NCBI GenBank assembly: GCA_035079385.1
Contig: JAVHKY010000015.1
Location: 1,426,001-1,490,000 of the forward strand
Source: Aspidiotus rigidus
Lineage: Eukaryota > Arthropoda > Insecta > Hemiptera > Diaspididae
DNA length: 64,000 nt
Reading direction: 5' to 3'
Below, piece by piece: positions 31,423 through 43,330 of the stretch. Each line of letters opens with the position of its first letter. Position 1 is the stretch's first letter. Position numbers and translations under genes: made by a program. The notes below the pieces were generated by a model. The model was not told the DNA's origin. It was given only the letters and a program-made list of their open reading frames with translations, and searched no databases.

Positions 31423-33751
31423 CTGCAATTAAATAAGACATTGAAATTTTTCGAATGTCACCATCGACAGAATATTAAGTAATTTATACCCGGATTATTT
31501 GCTATAAATCTGGCAACTACAAAACCACCCGACGGTATAATAATCACATCTCGAACCACTGGATTATCTACTTCTACTGTAAGCTTCCAAAAATCATCCG
31601 GATTCTCCGTACGCTCCTGCCTTGTCCCTTGCTTGAAAATTGCCCAGTTATAACCGTGTATGTGCATGGGGTGGTTAGGTCCTGACATCTCTAGACGGAC
31701 ACACAAATTGACAAATTCTTAGCTTCGAATCGTACTCTTTAGTAGTATTAGCCAGTAAGCTATCTCACCGTCTGTCAAAACTAGTTCTACTGTTGAATTC
31801 AATTTCACTTCAAGAATATTCACGCAAAAACAGTACGTTGCGTTTTGTTCGGTACAACTCCCATGGCAAATCATCTCTTCGGGTAGATAGTTATTTTGAT
31901 ATAAAAGTGGAAACGGGGGCATCATGCCAGAAACCTTGTTCATGGTGTCTATAAATGCTCCTCCCCCAGGTATTGGTGGTCGACCACCGACTGGCTCTGA
32001 TAAAGATAAATGTAAAGCTGAATAATTAACGTTTCAATTTTTAACAGAGCGTCAAAAGATGGAAAATTACCATAAAAAAATTGGTAAGGGTTCATTTCAT
32101 TTTCGAATAACTCATCGTATTTGAAGAGATACGGGGACAAGCTAAGGAAAAATCGGTAATTTGGCTCTTCGCGAGTTATTCTCGGTGAAGCATTGTCTAT
32201 CCCCCGGAGTTCGAAAGAACAGAACACATCTGGTAACTCACATCCCTTTGTAACATGGTCTAGGTACTGAAATTGAGATATAATAAAATAAGCAAACTTT
32301 GTTAATGTGTTAGCCATAAAAATTGAATGTCGCCTACGGGAGCTTTATCGTAAATAGTTGGGAAGTCGGGTTCAGTAGTTGGTGTAGGGTCACAATCATC
32401 GTAAACCAGATAAGCTGTCTGTGGATTGATGTTCGCGCATTCATCCATACCTTTCACTACTATGTAATAGCTACAGGTATCGCCAGGTTTGTTTCTGGTA
32501 TCTATTACGACGTCTGTTCTTGTACCTAGAGAAAATTATAATTTTTCCGGTGCAATTAGTGCTCGGTTTTATGGACGACAACAGCAACTCAAGAAACAGG
32601 CAAGATCGCCTTGTTGCATGTTGCCAAGTTGCTCCATATCTCCAACACTTATGCGTGGAAGACAATTTGTCTATAGTTTACCAGAACCCATGACTAACGT
32701 GTTCACGACCACTGGTTCATCCGGATAGCCATCTAGAGCAACTACTGTCATGCTGTGGTCTTGGATTCCCAGTTGAAAGAGACAGTTCGCAAAAGTGGCT
32801 CCAATAATACGGAATAAATATCTAGACCCGGACTTGACGTGAAATGTCTGATGTGGTGTCGTTGTTTGCGTGACGGAATCCTGTTTCAAAGATAAAAACA
32901 AAAACGTAAAATTCGAAAAATGCAACAGCCTGTTCTCTGGCATTGGCTGCGGGTATATACCTGGTACGATCCTCGCCCGTTTATCAAGTAACTCTTTATT
33001 ATGGGAGGAGACATGGTCTCGTTTAAATAATAACCCGGGAAATAATTGTCACTCGGCAAATGTGACCAGTCTCCTATTATCATGCTATGAGATGGTAAAT
33101 CTAAATCGTACTGAGTTTCACGTTGCGGATCGTTGCAATGTTTGACCACTAGAATGCCGTACAGTCCGTCTCTTTGAATATTACCTGTAAGTGAATGATT
33201 TAGACTCATGTACCGAAGCAAAAGTGCGCCGTTACGAGGAGAGACAGGAGAAGACCTTGCTAACTGGTAACCTTTTTATCTTCTTTTTTCAGATGTATGT
33301 CGGTCGAAAATTGGGACGCTTTTCTGCCCCATTACGTCATCAATGACCTTGACCTCATTTATAGACTTGAAATGACATGGATTAGTCTTCGGGCTAGAGT
33401 CAGCCGAAAACTTGCGGGCTTTTCCCAACCCTCCCTCGCAACGGCTTTACACAGTGAGTTGAGGGAGTTTCTTATTTTTTAAATTAATTCCAAAACATTT
33501 TTCCAAGGAGCCGTACGGATTTTGCCCATTTTTCAATACAAAATATCTTGGCGTCGTATAAGTCATCTATGAGAAATATGAGGTAGCGCGAACTCGCTCC
33601 GCTCGTTCGCCCCCTGTCTCGCTGTTGTATTGGAATGGTATGTGACAATTCAAGTCTAGGGGACTTGGAAAAATTTCGACTATGCAGCCTTTATTTATTT
33701 AATTGTTTAATTATTCAATTATTTAAATATTTAATTATTTAATTATTTAAT

Positions 33752-33791
<40 letters not shown>

Positions 33792-34149
33792 TTATTAATT
33801 CTTGTACTAGGTCAAGTGTTCGTGAGATATTATTCGTTTACCCCTTTACCTATCTTGGCGTCGTATAAGTCTTGTATGAGAAATATTTTGAGGTAATTGT
33901 GGGTGTTCTATATTTTGAGGTATCAACTTTCGGTGGGGCGAACGAGCGATTTCGCTGTTGTATTGGAATGGTATGAGACAATCCAAGTCTAGGGGACTTG
34001 GAAAAATTTCGACTATTCAGCCTTTATTTATTTAATTATTTAATTATTTAATTATTTAATTATTTAATTATTTAATTATTTAATTATTCAATTATTTAAT
34101 TATTTAATTATTTAATATTATTTATTTATTTATTTATTTATTTATCTAT

Positions 34150-34180
<31 letters not shown>

Positions 34181-34915
34181 TTCATTTATTTATTTATTAT
34201 TAATTCTTCTACTAGGTCAAGTGTTCGTGAGATATTATTCGTTTACTCCCTTTACCTATCTTGGCGTCGTATAAGTCTTGTATGAGAAATATTTTGAGGT
34301 AATTGTGGGTGTTATATATTTTGAGGTATCAACTTTCGTGGGGCGATTGAGCGATCTCGCTGTTGTATTGGAATGGTATGAGACAATTCAAGTCTAGGGG
34401 ACTTGGAAAAATTTCGACTATCCAGCCATATATGATAGGAAAAGGGACATAGAAAATTTTCCAATTATCAATTATATTAATTATTTAATTATTTATTTAT
34501 TTAATTATTTAATTATTTAATTATTCAATTATTTGTTTATTTATTTGATTATTTAATTATATTAATTATTTAATTATTTATTTATTTAATTATGTAATTA
34601 TCAATTGATTAATTAATTATTTATTATTATTACGCGGGGTGTACTCGCGAATTTCTGAATCATCCAAGGGGTAGAGATTTTCTAATTATTAATTATATTA
34701 ATTATTTATTTATTTATTTATTTAATTATTTAATTTTTTATTTATTTAATTATTTAATTATTTAATTTTTTAATTTTTTATTAATTAATTAATTAATTAA
34801 TTAATTAATTATTTATTATTATTACGCGGGTGTACTCGCGAATTTCTGAATCACCCACGGGGTAGAGATTTTCTAATTATTAATTATTATTAATTATTTA
34901 TTTATTTAATTATTT

Positions 34916-34989
<74 letters not shown>

Positions 34990-34995
34990 TTATTT

Positions 34996-35032
<37 letters not shown>

Positions 35033-38000
35033 TTATTAATTATTATTATTACGCGGGGTGTACTCGCGAGTTTCAAAATCGGGGTCTGGCGAGAGAAAAG
35101 ACATGGAACATGTCAAAAAAAAACGTGTGTAGGTTTGTTCACATCTCCAATCCTATCTTCCTTCCTCCTTCCAAGACATCCGTCGATTTCCGTGTCTCTG
35201 CTAGAAACTGTTCGTGATTAGGTAGACCTTCAACATTACGTACCAGTATGCGAATGGTAAAAGTAGGTACCGAGCTCATCGACTACAAAATCATATCTAA
35301 AGAGCGCCATGGGATTAATTGGGCACTGAGTAAGCATTGGAACACCATCCATCCAGGGAGACTTTTTTTGCAGAACTCCGTGCCAGTGAAAGGTTAAAGA
35401 AGCGGACGTCATCGTATTCAAAACATCGACCACAATTCTATCTCCCGCACATACCTAAATAATATAATAAAATAACTCTGAGGTAAGACCGTCATCTTAA
35501 TAATATGAAATATTTCGTAAATTGATGTAACCAAGGCTAGCTCATATTGTGCCCAAAAAATATCTCGACAGAGCTCACTTTATTACATAGTTTGCAGGAA
35601 TTCAGCCTCTCATTTATAAACGCAAGACCTTGCAAGGTTGGATGAGCTAGCCTCCTTGTATAAATCTTGAGTCAGAAGATTAGTCCTTTACGTTTATTGT
35701 TGGACCCGGTATCATTCGGTTGATACTGTACACCATCCTCTCAATTCCATCAGCAGTTATGCACTGTTGTTGCACGCAGTCTTCCACGTTACCGTATGTG
35801 CAGTTTTTACAGGCACTGTCAATTTAGCATATTATTTCCAAGTGTTTTAGAATACTATTAACCCTCTACCGTACAGGAAAGGGAGTATTTTACTTTGAAA
35901 GGGTTTATTAGATGTAGAGGCATTATATATTTAGATTCTTTGTAAACTTTCGATACTCACGGACCCATTGCTGTATATTGCTCCACGGTGAATTGAAAAT
36001 AGCATAGACGTGGCTTACTATCCAGACAACAATCTCTGGTGCATAAGTAACCGGAGCTCTTGCTCAAATCATCATACGTGAGATTTCGCCCCACATTGAT
36101 GGGTTGGAGGTATTTCAGCAGTTTTTTTTCTTTTCACAAAGAGTATAAAAAATGAATTAGAATGAAATGAGAAACCAATCTTCATCACTGGATTCTTAAT
36201 AAATCCTTCTTTAAATTCCTACTTGTACATTTTGCGTTCGTACCATCATCGGTACTTCTTAGCTCTTGATAAGCCTATTATAGTATTCAATTATGTAAAT
36301 TAGATTGGATTTAATCTTAATTATTATTTTATATTATTGTACGAAAGGATTAAATATGATTTATAAATAAAAAATTTAATTTTTAAATTTAAAATTTGAT
36401 CTAAAAATTATTTTCAAATGATATCAATTAATTATTTTCAAAATAATTTATTTATAATTTTAAATTGATAAATTTTTTTTATAAATAGATTTTTTTCAAT
36501 TCATTTTATTTCAGCAATTATAATTTTAATAATATTATTGATTCATTTAATTATTTTACATATTAATAAATCATCTAATCCTTTGAATTAAAATAATAAT
36601 ATATATTGATCAAATCAATTTAAAAGTAGATAAACTATTCGTTCTGCGCCACTTGTGCGCCAGCCCCATTTTTCATCATACGCCACCCTCTTTTTCTATT
36701 CAACACCTCTTTTTTTTCTGTATCATTTACTACTCTTTCACCCCTAATTTAATACTTTTTCATCTTTTATTTTTTATCTATACAACACTTGACATTTTTC
36801 TATAAGAAAGACTCATTTTTATACGTATTTAAATATTTTTTATCTCATAAAAAAATTCATCAATTTTTTTTTTTTTCTATTAAACAGCCAATCTTTTTAC
36901 ATAGGCCTACCAAATTTTTTTTTACATACCATTTTTTTTGAATTTTCATTAATTTTCAAATCTTACCTAATATTTTGCTTTTTTTGATACTAATTTTATC
37001 TTTTTTCATCATTTTTTTTACTCACTTTTCAAAATTTTTGTATCAATTTTGTATCAATTTTTTATCAATTTCATCTCTTTTTTAGATCAACTAAAATTTT
37101 TACATCCTACGTCACTTGTATTAAATCATCATTTTTATATGCGAAAGACCCATTTACATCCTGCGCCAACCCCATTTTTCTATGCGCCAGAGCCATTTTC
37201 AACTCTGCGCGACTCATACACCACTCAAAACTTTTGTATCAATTTCATCTCTTTTCCACCATATTTTTACTTTTCACAATTGTATAATATTCATAATCCG
37301 GTGACGGAATTCATTTCCACTCATACATTTTGTATCAATTCGAAAAGAAATTTAGAGAATCAAAAGTTTTCATTCATTTTGAATCAATTTGAACAGAAAT
37401 TTAGAGAATCTAAAGTTTTCATACATTTTATATCAATTTGTATCATATTATATACAATTTATATCATTTCTCAAAGAAAAAGAAATTCAGAGGATTAAAA
37501 ATTTTCATACATTTTATATCAATTTTTATACAATTTGTATCATTTCTAAAAGAAAAAAAAGAAATTCGGAGGATTAAAAATTTTCATACATTTTGTATCA
37601 ATTTTTATACAATTTGTATCAATTTTAATAGAAAAAAGAAATTCAGAGGATTTAAATTTTCATACATTTTGTATTTATTTTTATACAATTTGTATCAATT
37701 TTAATAGAAAAAAGAAATTCAAAGGTTTAAAAATTTTCATCCTTTTTGTATCAATTTTTATACAAAATATAATTATCATTAGATGAGTGTTAGGAAAATT
37801 GTGTTATTTTTGGTTTGTTGGAAAAGTGGTTTTCGCATAGAAAAATGAGGCTGTTGCACGAGTGGCGCAGGATGTAAATGGGTCTTTCGCATATAAAAAT
37901 GATGATTTAATACAAGTGACGTAGGATGTAAAAATTTTAGTTGATCTAAAAAAGAGATGAAATTGATATAAAACTGAGTAAAAAATCATACTCCCTGAAA

Positions 38001-40922
38001 ATCGTTTATTTACTGAATTAAAATTGTGAAAAATTAGACTGATGAGTGAGTGTGTTAATATTATAGCAGGTATAATCTAGATGAAAAGAGATGAAATTGA
38101 TAAAAAATTGATACAAAATTGATACAAAAATTTTGAAAAGTGAGTAAGAAAAAATGATGAAAAAAGATAAAATTAGTATCAAAAACAGCAAAATATTAAG
38201 ATTTGAAAATTAATGAAAATTCAAAAAAAATGGTATGTAAAAAAAAATTTGGTAGGCCTATGTAAAAAAATTGGATGTTTAATAGAAAAAAAAAAATTGA
38301 TGAATTTTTTTATGAGATAAAAAATATTTAAATACGTATAAAAATGAGTCTTTTTCATAGAAAAATGTTAAGTGTTGTATAGATAAAAAATAAAAGATGA
38401 AAAAGTATTAAATTATGGGTGAAAGAGTAGTAAATGATACAGAAAAAGAAGAGGTGTTGTATAGAAAAAGAGGGTGGCGTAGGATGAAAAATGGCTCTGG
38501 CGCATAGAAAAATGGGGCAGGCGCACAAAAGGCGCAGAACGAATAGTTTCTATCTACTTTTAAATCCTCTATTTATTTTTAAAGATAGGTATTAATATTA
38601 CTATCATTTTTATATATTTCTTTAATAATAAACTTTTACAATTAAAAATAAACAATCCAGATAATTTTAATCAAAATGATAATCCTAATCATATTGAACC
38701 TAATAATATTTTCTTTTTTTGAATTTTTTCATATATTAATTTTGATATTAATTTTAAATCTTTATTATTTTAATTTTTAATAAAATTAAATTTAATATTT
38801 TATCAATATCTAAAAATTAAAATAATTATAAAAAGAATTATAATATTTTGAAAATTAATTTTAATTTAATTATAAAAATTAATAATAATCTATAATAAGG
38901 CACTATTGCGGATAGTACAGCGTTTGCCTGATTCCTTATCTCGCTGAACGTTATAAACAAAATATTGTGATATTTTCTTCACTTTAGTGTTCAAATAATT
39001 TGTAAACTAATGAAATGAGAGTGATAATACCAAAATTCAGAGACCAAAAGTTTTGTTTATTACGTTCGGCGAGATAAGGAATCAGGCAAGCGCTATACTA
39101 TCCACAATAGTGTGAAAACCTTATGATTATGAAATGCAAACCATAGATACCAGTGATTTCAGCCGAGCTGATTTTCATATATACGTGATTTCCTGTAAGA
39201 GAATTCCGGGAGACTTTTGTTGTCGAATATATCGAAAATCATACCTATCTTAAGAATAAATTATAATTTATAGATAGTTCAAAAGAAAGATTGAAGTCTC
39301 TATTATTTTCATGACAATCAATTTTGTATTCTTAAGAAATATATAATTTTCGATGTAATATTTGCGAACAAAGTTGCCGGAGAAATCGTGTGTAAAATTC
39401 AGCATATCGCTGAAATCACTGATCTCTGCGGTCTGCATTTCATGGGGCGTTTGCGATCTCCTTCCATGAATGACGTCAGCTGAGTATGATCTATTAGCTG
39501 ACGGGCTCATTCTTTCGCCTCCCTCCTCCAGCATTGCCTAAGAAACTCTGCGTTAGGTTATAACCAGTGGACAGGCACTCACTGCGCTCGTTTGCCTCTT
39601 AGCGTTGAGAATTTATCTAAACTAGTTTGGATGTTTGACTAACTAGCTCTTCCTATCCTCCCTATATGTACAGACTCCATCAAGTCAAGGTGACAGGTGA
39701 CGTCATACAACGCAGCCATCCGGTATCAAAACATGGGACTTGGCAAAAACTCGCAGGTTCTTTAATGAAGTTAAATGATGGATGGTAGGGAACTTGTTTT
39801 ATTGGGCTTGGGGGGTCTGAAAAATGTTGGCCTATCAGATCTATGACGTCGTCAGATTGTGACGTCACAGGCTCGGACTCTGGAGCTATAGGAGGGGGAC
39901 TTGGAACACCCTGGAGGGACGTCCTAAGTCATATGGTGTTTGAAGCGTTGTATACCTGGCTCATTAAAGGAGCTAAGCCAATTGGTGTAAGAAGCATTGC
40001 ATATCTTCTTGAAGGGGCTATCTTTCAGGCTACATACAACAATCTCCGAGCTACAGTCATATGGTGTGATACAAGAGGGACTTGGAATACCTTAGAAGAA
40101 CTTTCTAAGTCTTATAATGTTTGAAGCGTTGCATGTTTGGCTCAGTGACGGGACTAATTCAACTGGTGTATGAAGCATTGCATATCTAGGCTATATACAC
40201 CAACCACCAGGCTATACATGATGAGAGGGGACTTGCCCCCCACGAAAGATAGTCAACTTAACATGCAGTAAAAAAGCTAGTTAGATCAGAACCGTGAAGT
40301 TGTTTACAAGAGGTGTCCCAGTCACAAAACTTACGGGTTCTCTCATGAAGTTGAACGAGGGGCTGCAGGGAATCCGTATGAAGATCACGTTTCCTGTATG
40401 ATAGATCACCTCTCGTTCGCCTCTACATTAGCATAACCTAGTATATTGTGTGTTAGGTTAACCAGCTCCCCGAGACTCATACGCTCCGCTCGTTTGCCGT
40501 CGTTCTTAGCCTAGTATAAGTCTAGTATAAAGAATGGAATAGGCGAGTAAGTTGGGCGAAAATTTTGGAATTAGCCTGTGGGTCGAGCTAAAATCAACGT
40601 TTTTCCGAATGCCAAAGTCGTGTCCGCACGCGCACACGCACCTAAATTTTGAAATTAGGGGGCAGTCCAAAGACACGAAACATTTCAAAAAAAGTAAAAG
40701 CATACTAATAATAATTTACTTACCTAGAAATTTCCCTCCCATCATATCAACTGGACTCATTTCATTTCCATTCATGTGAGGCTCGTCATTCTCATTATTG
40801 ACACCGCTTGTTGGTGGCTGCCCGTCCATCCCATTCATTCCATTCATCGCTTGGTCATCTGCGACAGAAACGCCGAACAGCACCAAAATCAATGCCGCAA
40901 GTTTCATAAGGTACCCCTTCAT
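31214..40922 (-). CDS. Secreted multicopper oxidase, laccase type (11 coding exons, 715 aa)
   Basis: Joined exons (minus strand): 40922-40724, 36129-35961, 35815-35692, 35454-35244, 33184-32961, 32880-32682, 32525-32338, 32266-32071, 31996-31769, 31690-31490, 31422-31214. Every junction is GT-AG and keeps frame; total 2,148 nt. Motifs: signal peptide (1-21); a Met/Asn-rich stretch (25-62); Cys-rich N-terminal region typical of insect laccases (CTRDCC...CYFQFTVEQY); FHWHG (~186); YHSHTG (~231); HPMHIHG (~586); HCHFQNHMMGGM (~651-663). All ten copper-binding His, the type 1 Cys and an axial Met are present, so it should oxidise phenols or similar substrates with reduction of O2 to water, outside the cell. 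The exon 7 donor (CCC|GTAGGC) is the weakest call. Introns are full of repeats (33.5-35.1, 36.6-40.7 kb). It could be a salivary, gut or cuticular enzyme; sequence alone does not decide. Confidence 0.85.
31490..31690 (-). CDS. Multicopper oxidase exon 10 (HPMHIHG motif)
   Basis: Starts EMSGPNHPMHIHGYNWAIFKQG and ends VARFIANNPG. The third copper motif (HPxHxHG) is complete. Phase 1 in, phase 1 out. Confidence 0.85.
31769..31996 (-). CDS. Multicopper oxidase exon 9
   Basis: Encodes EPVGGRPPIPGGGAFIDTMNK, MMPPFPLLYQNNY, CHGSCTEQNATYCFCVNILEV and VELVLTDG, the third cupredoxin domain just before the HPxHxHG motif. Confidence 0.8.
32071..32266 (-). CDS. Multicopper oxidase exon 8
   Basis: Encodes YLDHVTKGCELPDVFCSFELRG through NYRFFLSLSPYLFKYDELF to YQFFYG, the linker into the third domain; less conserved than the copper motifs. 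Confidence 0.7.
32338..32525 (-). CDS. Multicopper oxidase exon 7
   Basis: Encodes TRTDVVIDTRNKPGDTCSYYIVVKGMDEC through PTTEPDFPTIYDKAP. Acceptor TTCTCTAG; the donor CCC|GTAGGC is non-ideal but is the one that keeps frame. Confidence 0.7.
32682..32880 (-). CDS. Multicopper oxidase exon 6
   Basis: Encodes DSVTQTTTPHQTFHVKSGSRYLFRIIGATFANC, QDHSMTVVALDG and VVVNTLVMGSG, the second cupredoxin domain. Confidence 0.8.
32961..33184 (-). CDS. Multicopper oxidase exon 5
   Basis: Encodes NIQRDGLYGILVVKH through YDLDLPSHSMIIGDWSHLP and YLINGRGSYQ, directly after the HSHTG motif. Phase 1 in, phase 0 out. Confidence 0.85.
33540..35050. repeat. Intronic triple repeat with expanded (TTTA)n and (ATTTAATT)n runs
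   Basis: A unit with 'ttggcgtcgtataagtc', 'gctgttgtattggaatggtatg' and 'aggggacttggaaaaatttcgact' occurs at about 33541, 33860 and 34260. Each copy is followed by long runs of TTTA or ATTTAATT (33690-33795, 34020-34200, 34450-35045). The runs end in 'tacgcggggtgtactcgcgaatttc' blocks of repeat family A. The stretch lies in the intron between exons 5 and 4. Confidence 0.8.
35244..35454 (-). CDS. Multicopper oxidase exon 4 (HWHG and HSHTG motifs)
   Basis: Encodes VCAGDRIVVDVLNTMTSASL, TFHWHGVLQKKSPWMDGVP, TQCPINP and ELGTYFYHSHTG: the first two copper motifs and the oxidase signature. Acceptor ATTTAG, donor TG|GTACGT. Confidence 0.9.
35692..35815 (-). CDS. Multicopper oxidase exon 3
   Basis: Encodes ACKNCTYGNVEDCVQQQC, ITADGIERMVYSINRMIPGPTIN. 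Acceptor TTGACAG, donor AAC|GTAAAG. The GPTIN + VCAGD junction with exon 4 matches the conserved GP-I-V-GD of laccases. Confidence 0.85.
35961..36129 (-). CDS. Multicopper oxidase exon 2
   Basis: Encodes KKLLKYLQPINVGRNL, GYLCTRDCCLDSKPRLCYFQF and TVEQYTAMGP, the Cys-rich start of the mature laccase. Donor CC|GTGAGT is strong; acceptor GTGAAAAG is weak but frame-consistent. Confidence 0.75.
36619..38566. mobile_element. Long inverted-repeat (foldback) element in intron 1 of the oxidase
   Basis: Left arm (about 36619-37090) and right arm (about 38075-38566) are near-perfect inverted copies. For example 'aaactattcgttctgcgcc' at 36632 faces 'ggcgcagaacgaatagttt' at 38531, and 'tacataggcctaccaaattt' at 36898 faces its complement near 38250. 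A further inverted pair, 37083-37167 against 37864-37950, lies inside. The centre holds a ~80-bp minisatellite. No open frame of weight, no clear target duplication. A transcript through it would form a hairpin of nearly 500 bp. Confidence 0.8.
37320..37770 (+). repeat. Minisatellite, ~80-bp period
   Basis: About six copies of 'gaaattcagaggattaaaaa', 'ttttcatacattttgtatcaat' and 'ttttatacaatttgtatca', in the centre of the foldback element. Confidence 0.8.
38901..39112. mobile_element. MITE with ~64-bp terminal inverted repeats (212 bp)
   Basis: Left end CACTATTGCGGATAGTACAG continues to 'cctgattccttatctcgc' and 'aacgttataaacaaaa'; the right end is its inverted copy with few changes (39049-39112). 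Flanks do not give a clear duplication, so the superfamily is undetermined. Confidence 0.75.
39735..40700 (+). repeat. Dispersed repeat family A, copy 4, with internal ~190-bp duplication
   Basis: Starts 'actcgcaggttctttaatga', 'agttaaatgatgg' and 'agggaacttgttttattggg'. Two direct copies of a unit with 'gagggacttggaa.acc', 'aagtc.tatggtgtttgaagcgttg' lie at 39890 and 40076. A second start ('acgggttctctcatgaagtt') lies at 40335, and the end module 'cgcacgcgcacacgca' with 'aaagacacgaaacattt' lies at 40625-40690, just before exon 1 of the oxidase. Confidence 0.65.
40724..40922 (-). CDS. Multicopper oxidase exon 1 (signal peptide, Met-rich leader)
   Basis: ATG at 40922 starts MKGYLMKLAALILVLFGVSVA-DD, a signal peptide. 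It is followed by a low-complexity leader with MNGMNGMDG, NNENDEPHMNGNEM and DMMGG (eleven Met in about 65 residues overall). The donor CTAG|GTAAGT ends the exon in phase 1. An in-frame ATG 15 bases later (MKLAALI) is an alternative start that leaves the signal peptide intact. Confidence 0.8.
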
Positions 40923-41539
40923 TTCTGAAAAGCTGTTATGAGTTTAAACAGAAAACTTATTCGAAATGCCTTTCGCGTCGTTTCGATGGGAAATTTCAAC
41001 TTACATTTTGGGGATAGTAACAAAAAGCTCAAGGAAAATACCATTATTATACAGCATTTAATCGAGGTGGAAAAAAAAAATGGTTTACATTATACTCACG
41101 TATTTAAACACTAAGTATATAATACATCGGTGTTGGAGCTTGTCGCACTTCTATTCAATTATGTTACGCTGAAAAATATACATTTTCCTCTTGCCCAGAG
41201 ACGCAACAGGTGTAGCTATGCTAATTACAACGTTGGTTATTCTATTCGAATTAATTTATGTTATACTTGATTCAAACTCCTGATCTAGATTCATCAATGG
41301 GTTTCTCGTAACATACTATCTATACTGTAACATACGAGTAAAACAAATTATGTTTACCCATTTCTCGTGTAGGCCTACTGTAGCTGAAAGGTCATTCAGT
41401 ACCTAATAGAAATCGAGTTTAACATAGCGACGACTAGAAGTAAGTTTTCGAATAGTGCAAAAGTTGAAAGCAAAATACAAAGTCTGCATCAGCAGTAGAG
41501 ATGCTGCATAGGCTACAGCTGTAGATTTAATTACCGAAT

Positions 41540-43330
41540 TTATAGTAGGACAGAAAGGTAATCCACTTTTCCAACATGTACTCGTAAAACCGTGATTTTT
41601 CATATTCTGTTGATCAACAAGGTCAATTCTTATGTAAATACATCCGCTGAGTTGGAAAAAAATCGTCAATAAATTCTCCAGTCGCTGGAACGATCTAGAA
41701 ATAGTACCAAATCCCGAAAATCCTTTTTTTCAACATTGAGAGGCCTGATTTTTGGTATGTTGTTGATCAAAAAGGTCAACTCTTATGTTAATACCTCCGC
41801 CAAGTTTGAAAAAAAATAGTCCAGAAATTCTTCAGTCGCTGGAATAGTCTGAAAATGAAAAATTGAAAATATCTGCTATTTGAACTTGGAGAATCGTGAT
41901 TTTTGTATTCTATTTATCAATAAGGTCAATTTTTGAGTAAATACATCCCTATTTCGAAAAAAATATTCAATAAATTCTCCAGACGCTCATTGGTATAGTC
42001 GATTCTTCTAAGAACACTTACGCCGAGTTCTAAAAAAATTGAAAAAAATTCTCCAGTCGTTGGGACGCTCTGAAAATATTAAAAAATCAAAGATACACAC
42101 CCGCCACAATTATTCATGTGTTACTTTTCCTCCCTCGAGTCGCAGCGGTACAAATTGTGTTACTGATAGCCGAGCACTCGCATGATGTGGAGGAATCCTT
42201 TTCCGAGACACAAGAAGACAATCATCTCCCTTGTATTGTCATACTCATGAATTCCAATATTTGAAGCATTGTCACCTCAACTCGAGAGGAGATTCCTGCT
42301 GCACTTCATGGAAGTGCACGGCTCCTAGTAACACAGTTTGTACCTCTACGACTTTAGGGGAACAAAAATGAACATTCAACACTTTAAAGTAAAAAAAAAT
42401 GAATCTTAGGGATGGGTGTGTATCGGTTTTTTACTATTTCCAGAGCGTCCTAGCGACTGGAGAATTTATTGACTATTTTTTTCCAACTTGGAAGACTTAT
42501 TAACATAAGATTTGACCTAATTGATGAAGAACATACCAAAAATCAGGGCTCTCCATGTTGAAAAAGTGGATTTTCTGAACTTGGTATTTCTAGACCGTTT
42601 CGACAGCTGGAGAATTTATTGACTAACTCGGCGGATGTATTTACATAAGAATTGACCTTGTTGATAAACAGAATATGAAAAATGACGGTTTTCCATGTTG
42701 GAAAAGTGGATTACCTGGAGTTTTTACTATTTCCAGGGCATCCCAGAAACTGGAGAATTTTTTGACTATTTTTTTTCAAACTCAGCGGACATGTTTACAT
42801 AAGAATTGAGCGAATTGAGGAATGAAATACCAAGTTTCACGATTCTCCAGGGTGAAAAAGTGGATTTCCCCGATTTATTGTCATTTCCAGACCATTGCAG
42901 CGGCTGGAGAATTTTTTGACTATTTTTTTCAAATTTGGCGTACATGTTTACTCAGGAATTGAACGAATTGATGAATGAAATACTAAAACTCACGGTACTC
43001 CAGGGTGAAAAAGTGGATTTTCTCTAATTTTTGTCATTTTCAGAACGTTCCAGCGACTGGAGAATTTTTTGACAATTTTTTTCAAACTCGGCGAACATGT
43101 TTACGTGAGAACTGACCTATTTGATGAATGAAATACCAAAACTCACGGTCCTCGAGGGTGAAAAAGTGGATTTTCTCACTTCTCTTCTATTTTCAGACTG
43201 TTCCAGTGACTGGAGAATTTTTCAACTATTTTTCTCAATCTAACGTACTCCACCTAATCGGTGGACGTGTTTACATAAGAATTGACCAAATCGATGAACG
43301 AAATACTAAAAATATATTTTTGGTCCATCA
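41540..43330. repeat. Foldback repeat family D: palindrome of ~150-bp units
   Basis: Unit with 'ctccagtcgctggaacg' and 'aggtcaattcttatgtaaat' at about 41677, 41829, 41968 and 42051, then in reverse ('agcgactggagaatttattg', 'acataagaattgacc') at about 42450, 42602, 42731, 42899, 43052 and 43204. The centre (42105-42400) is itself palindromic: 'cggtacaaattgtgttact' at 42147 faces 'tagtaacacagtttgtacc' near 42328. Upstream of the oxidase promoter region; no coding capacity. Confidence 0.8.

Noticed and set aside
37049..37498. 149-codon plus-strand frame rich in Phe, Ile and Asn
   Set aside because: Low-complexity translation of the foldback arm and minisatellite.
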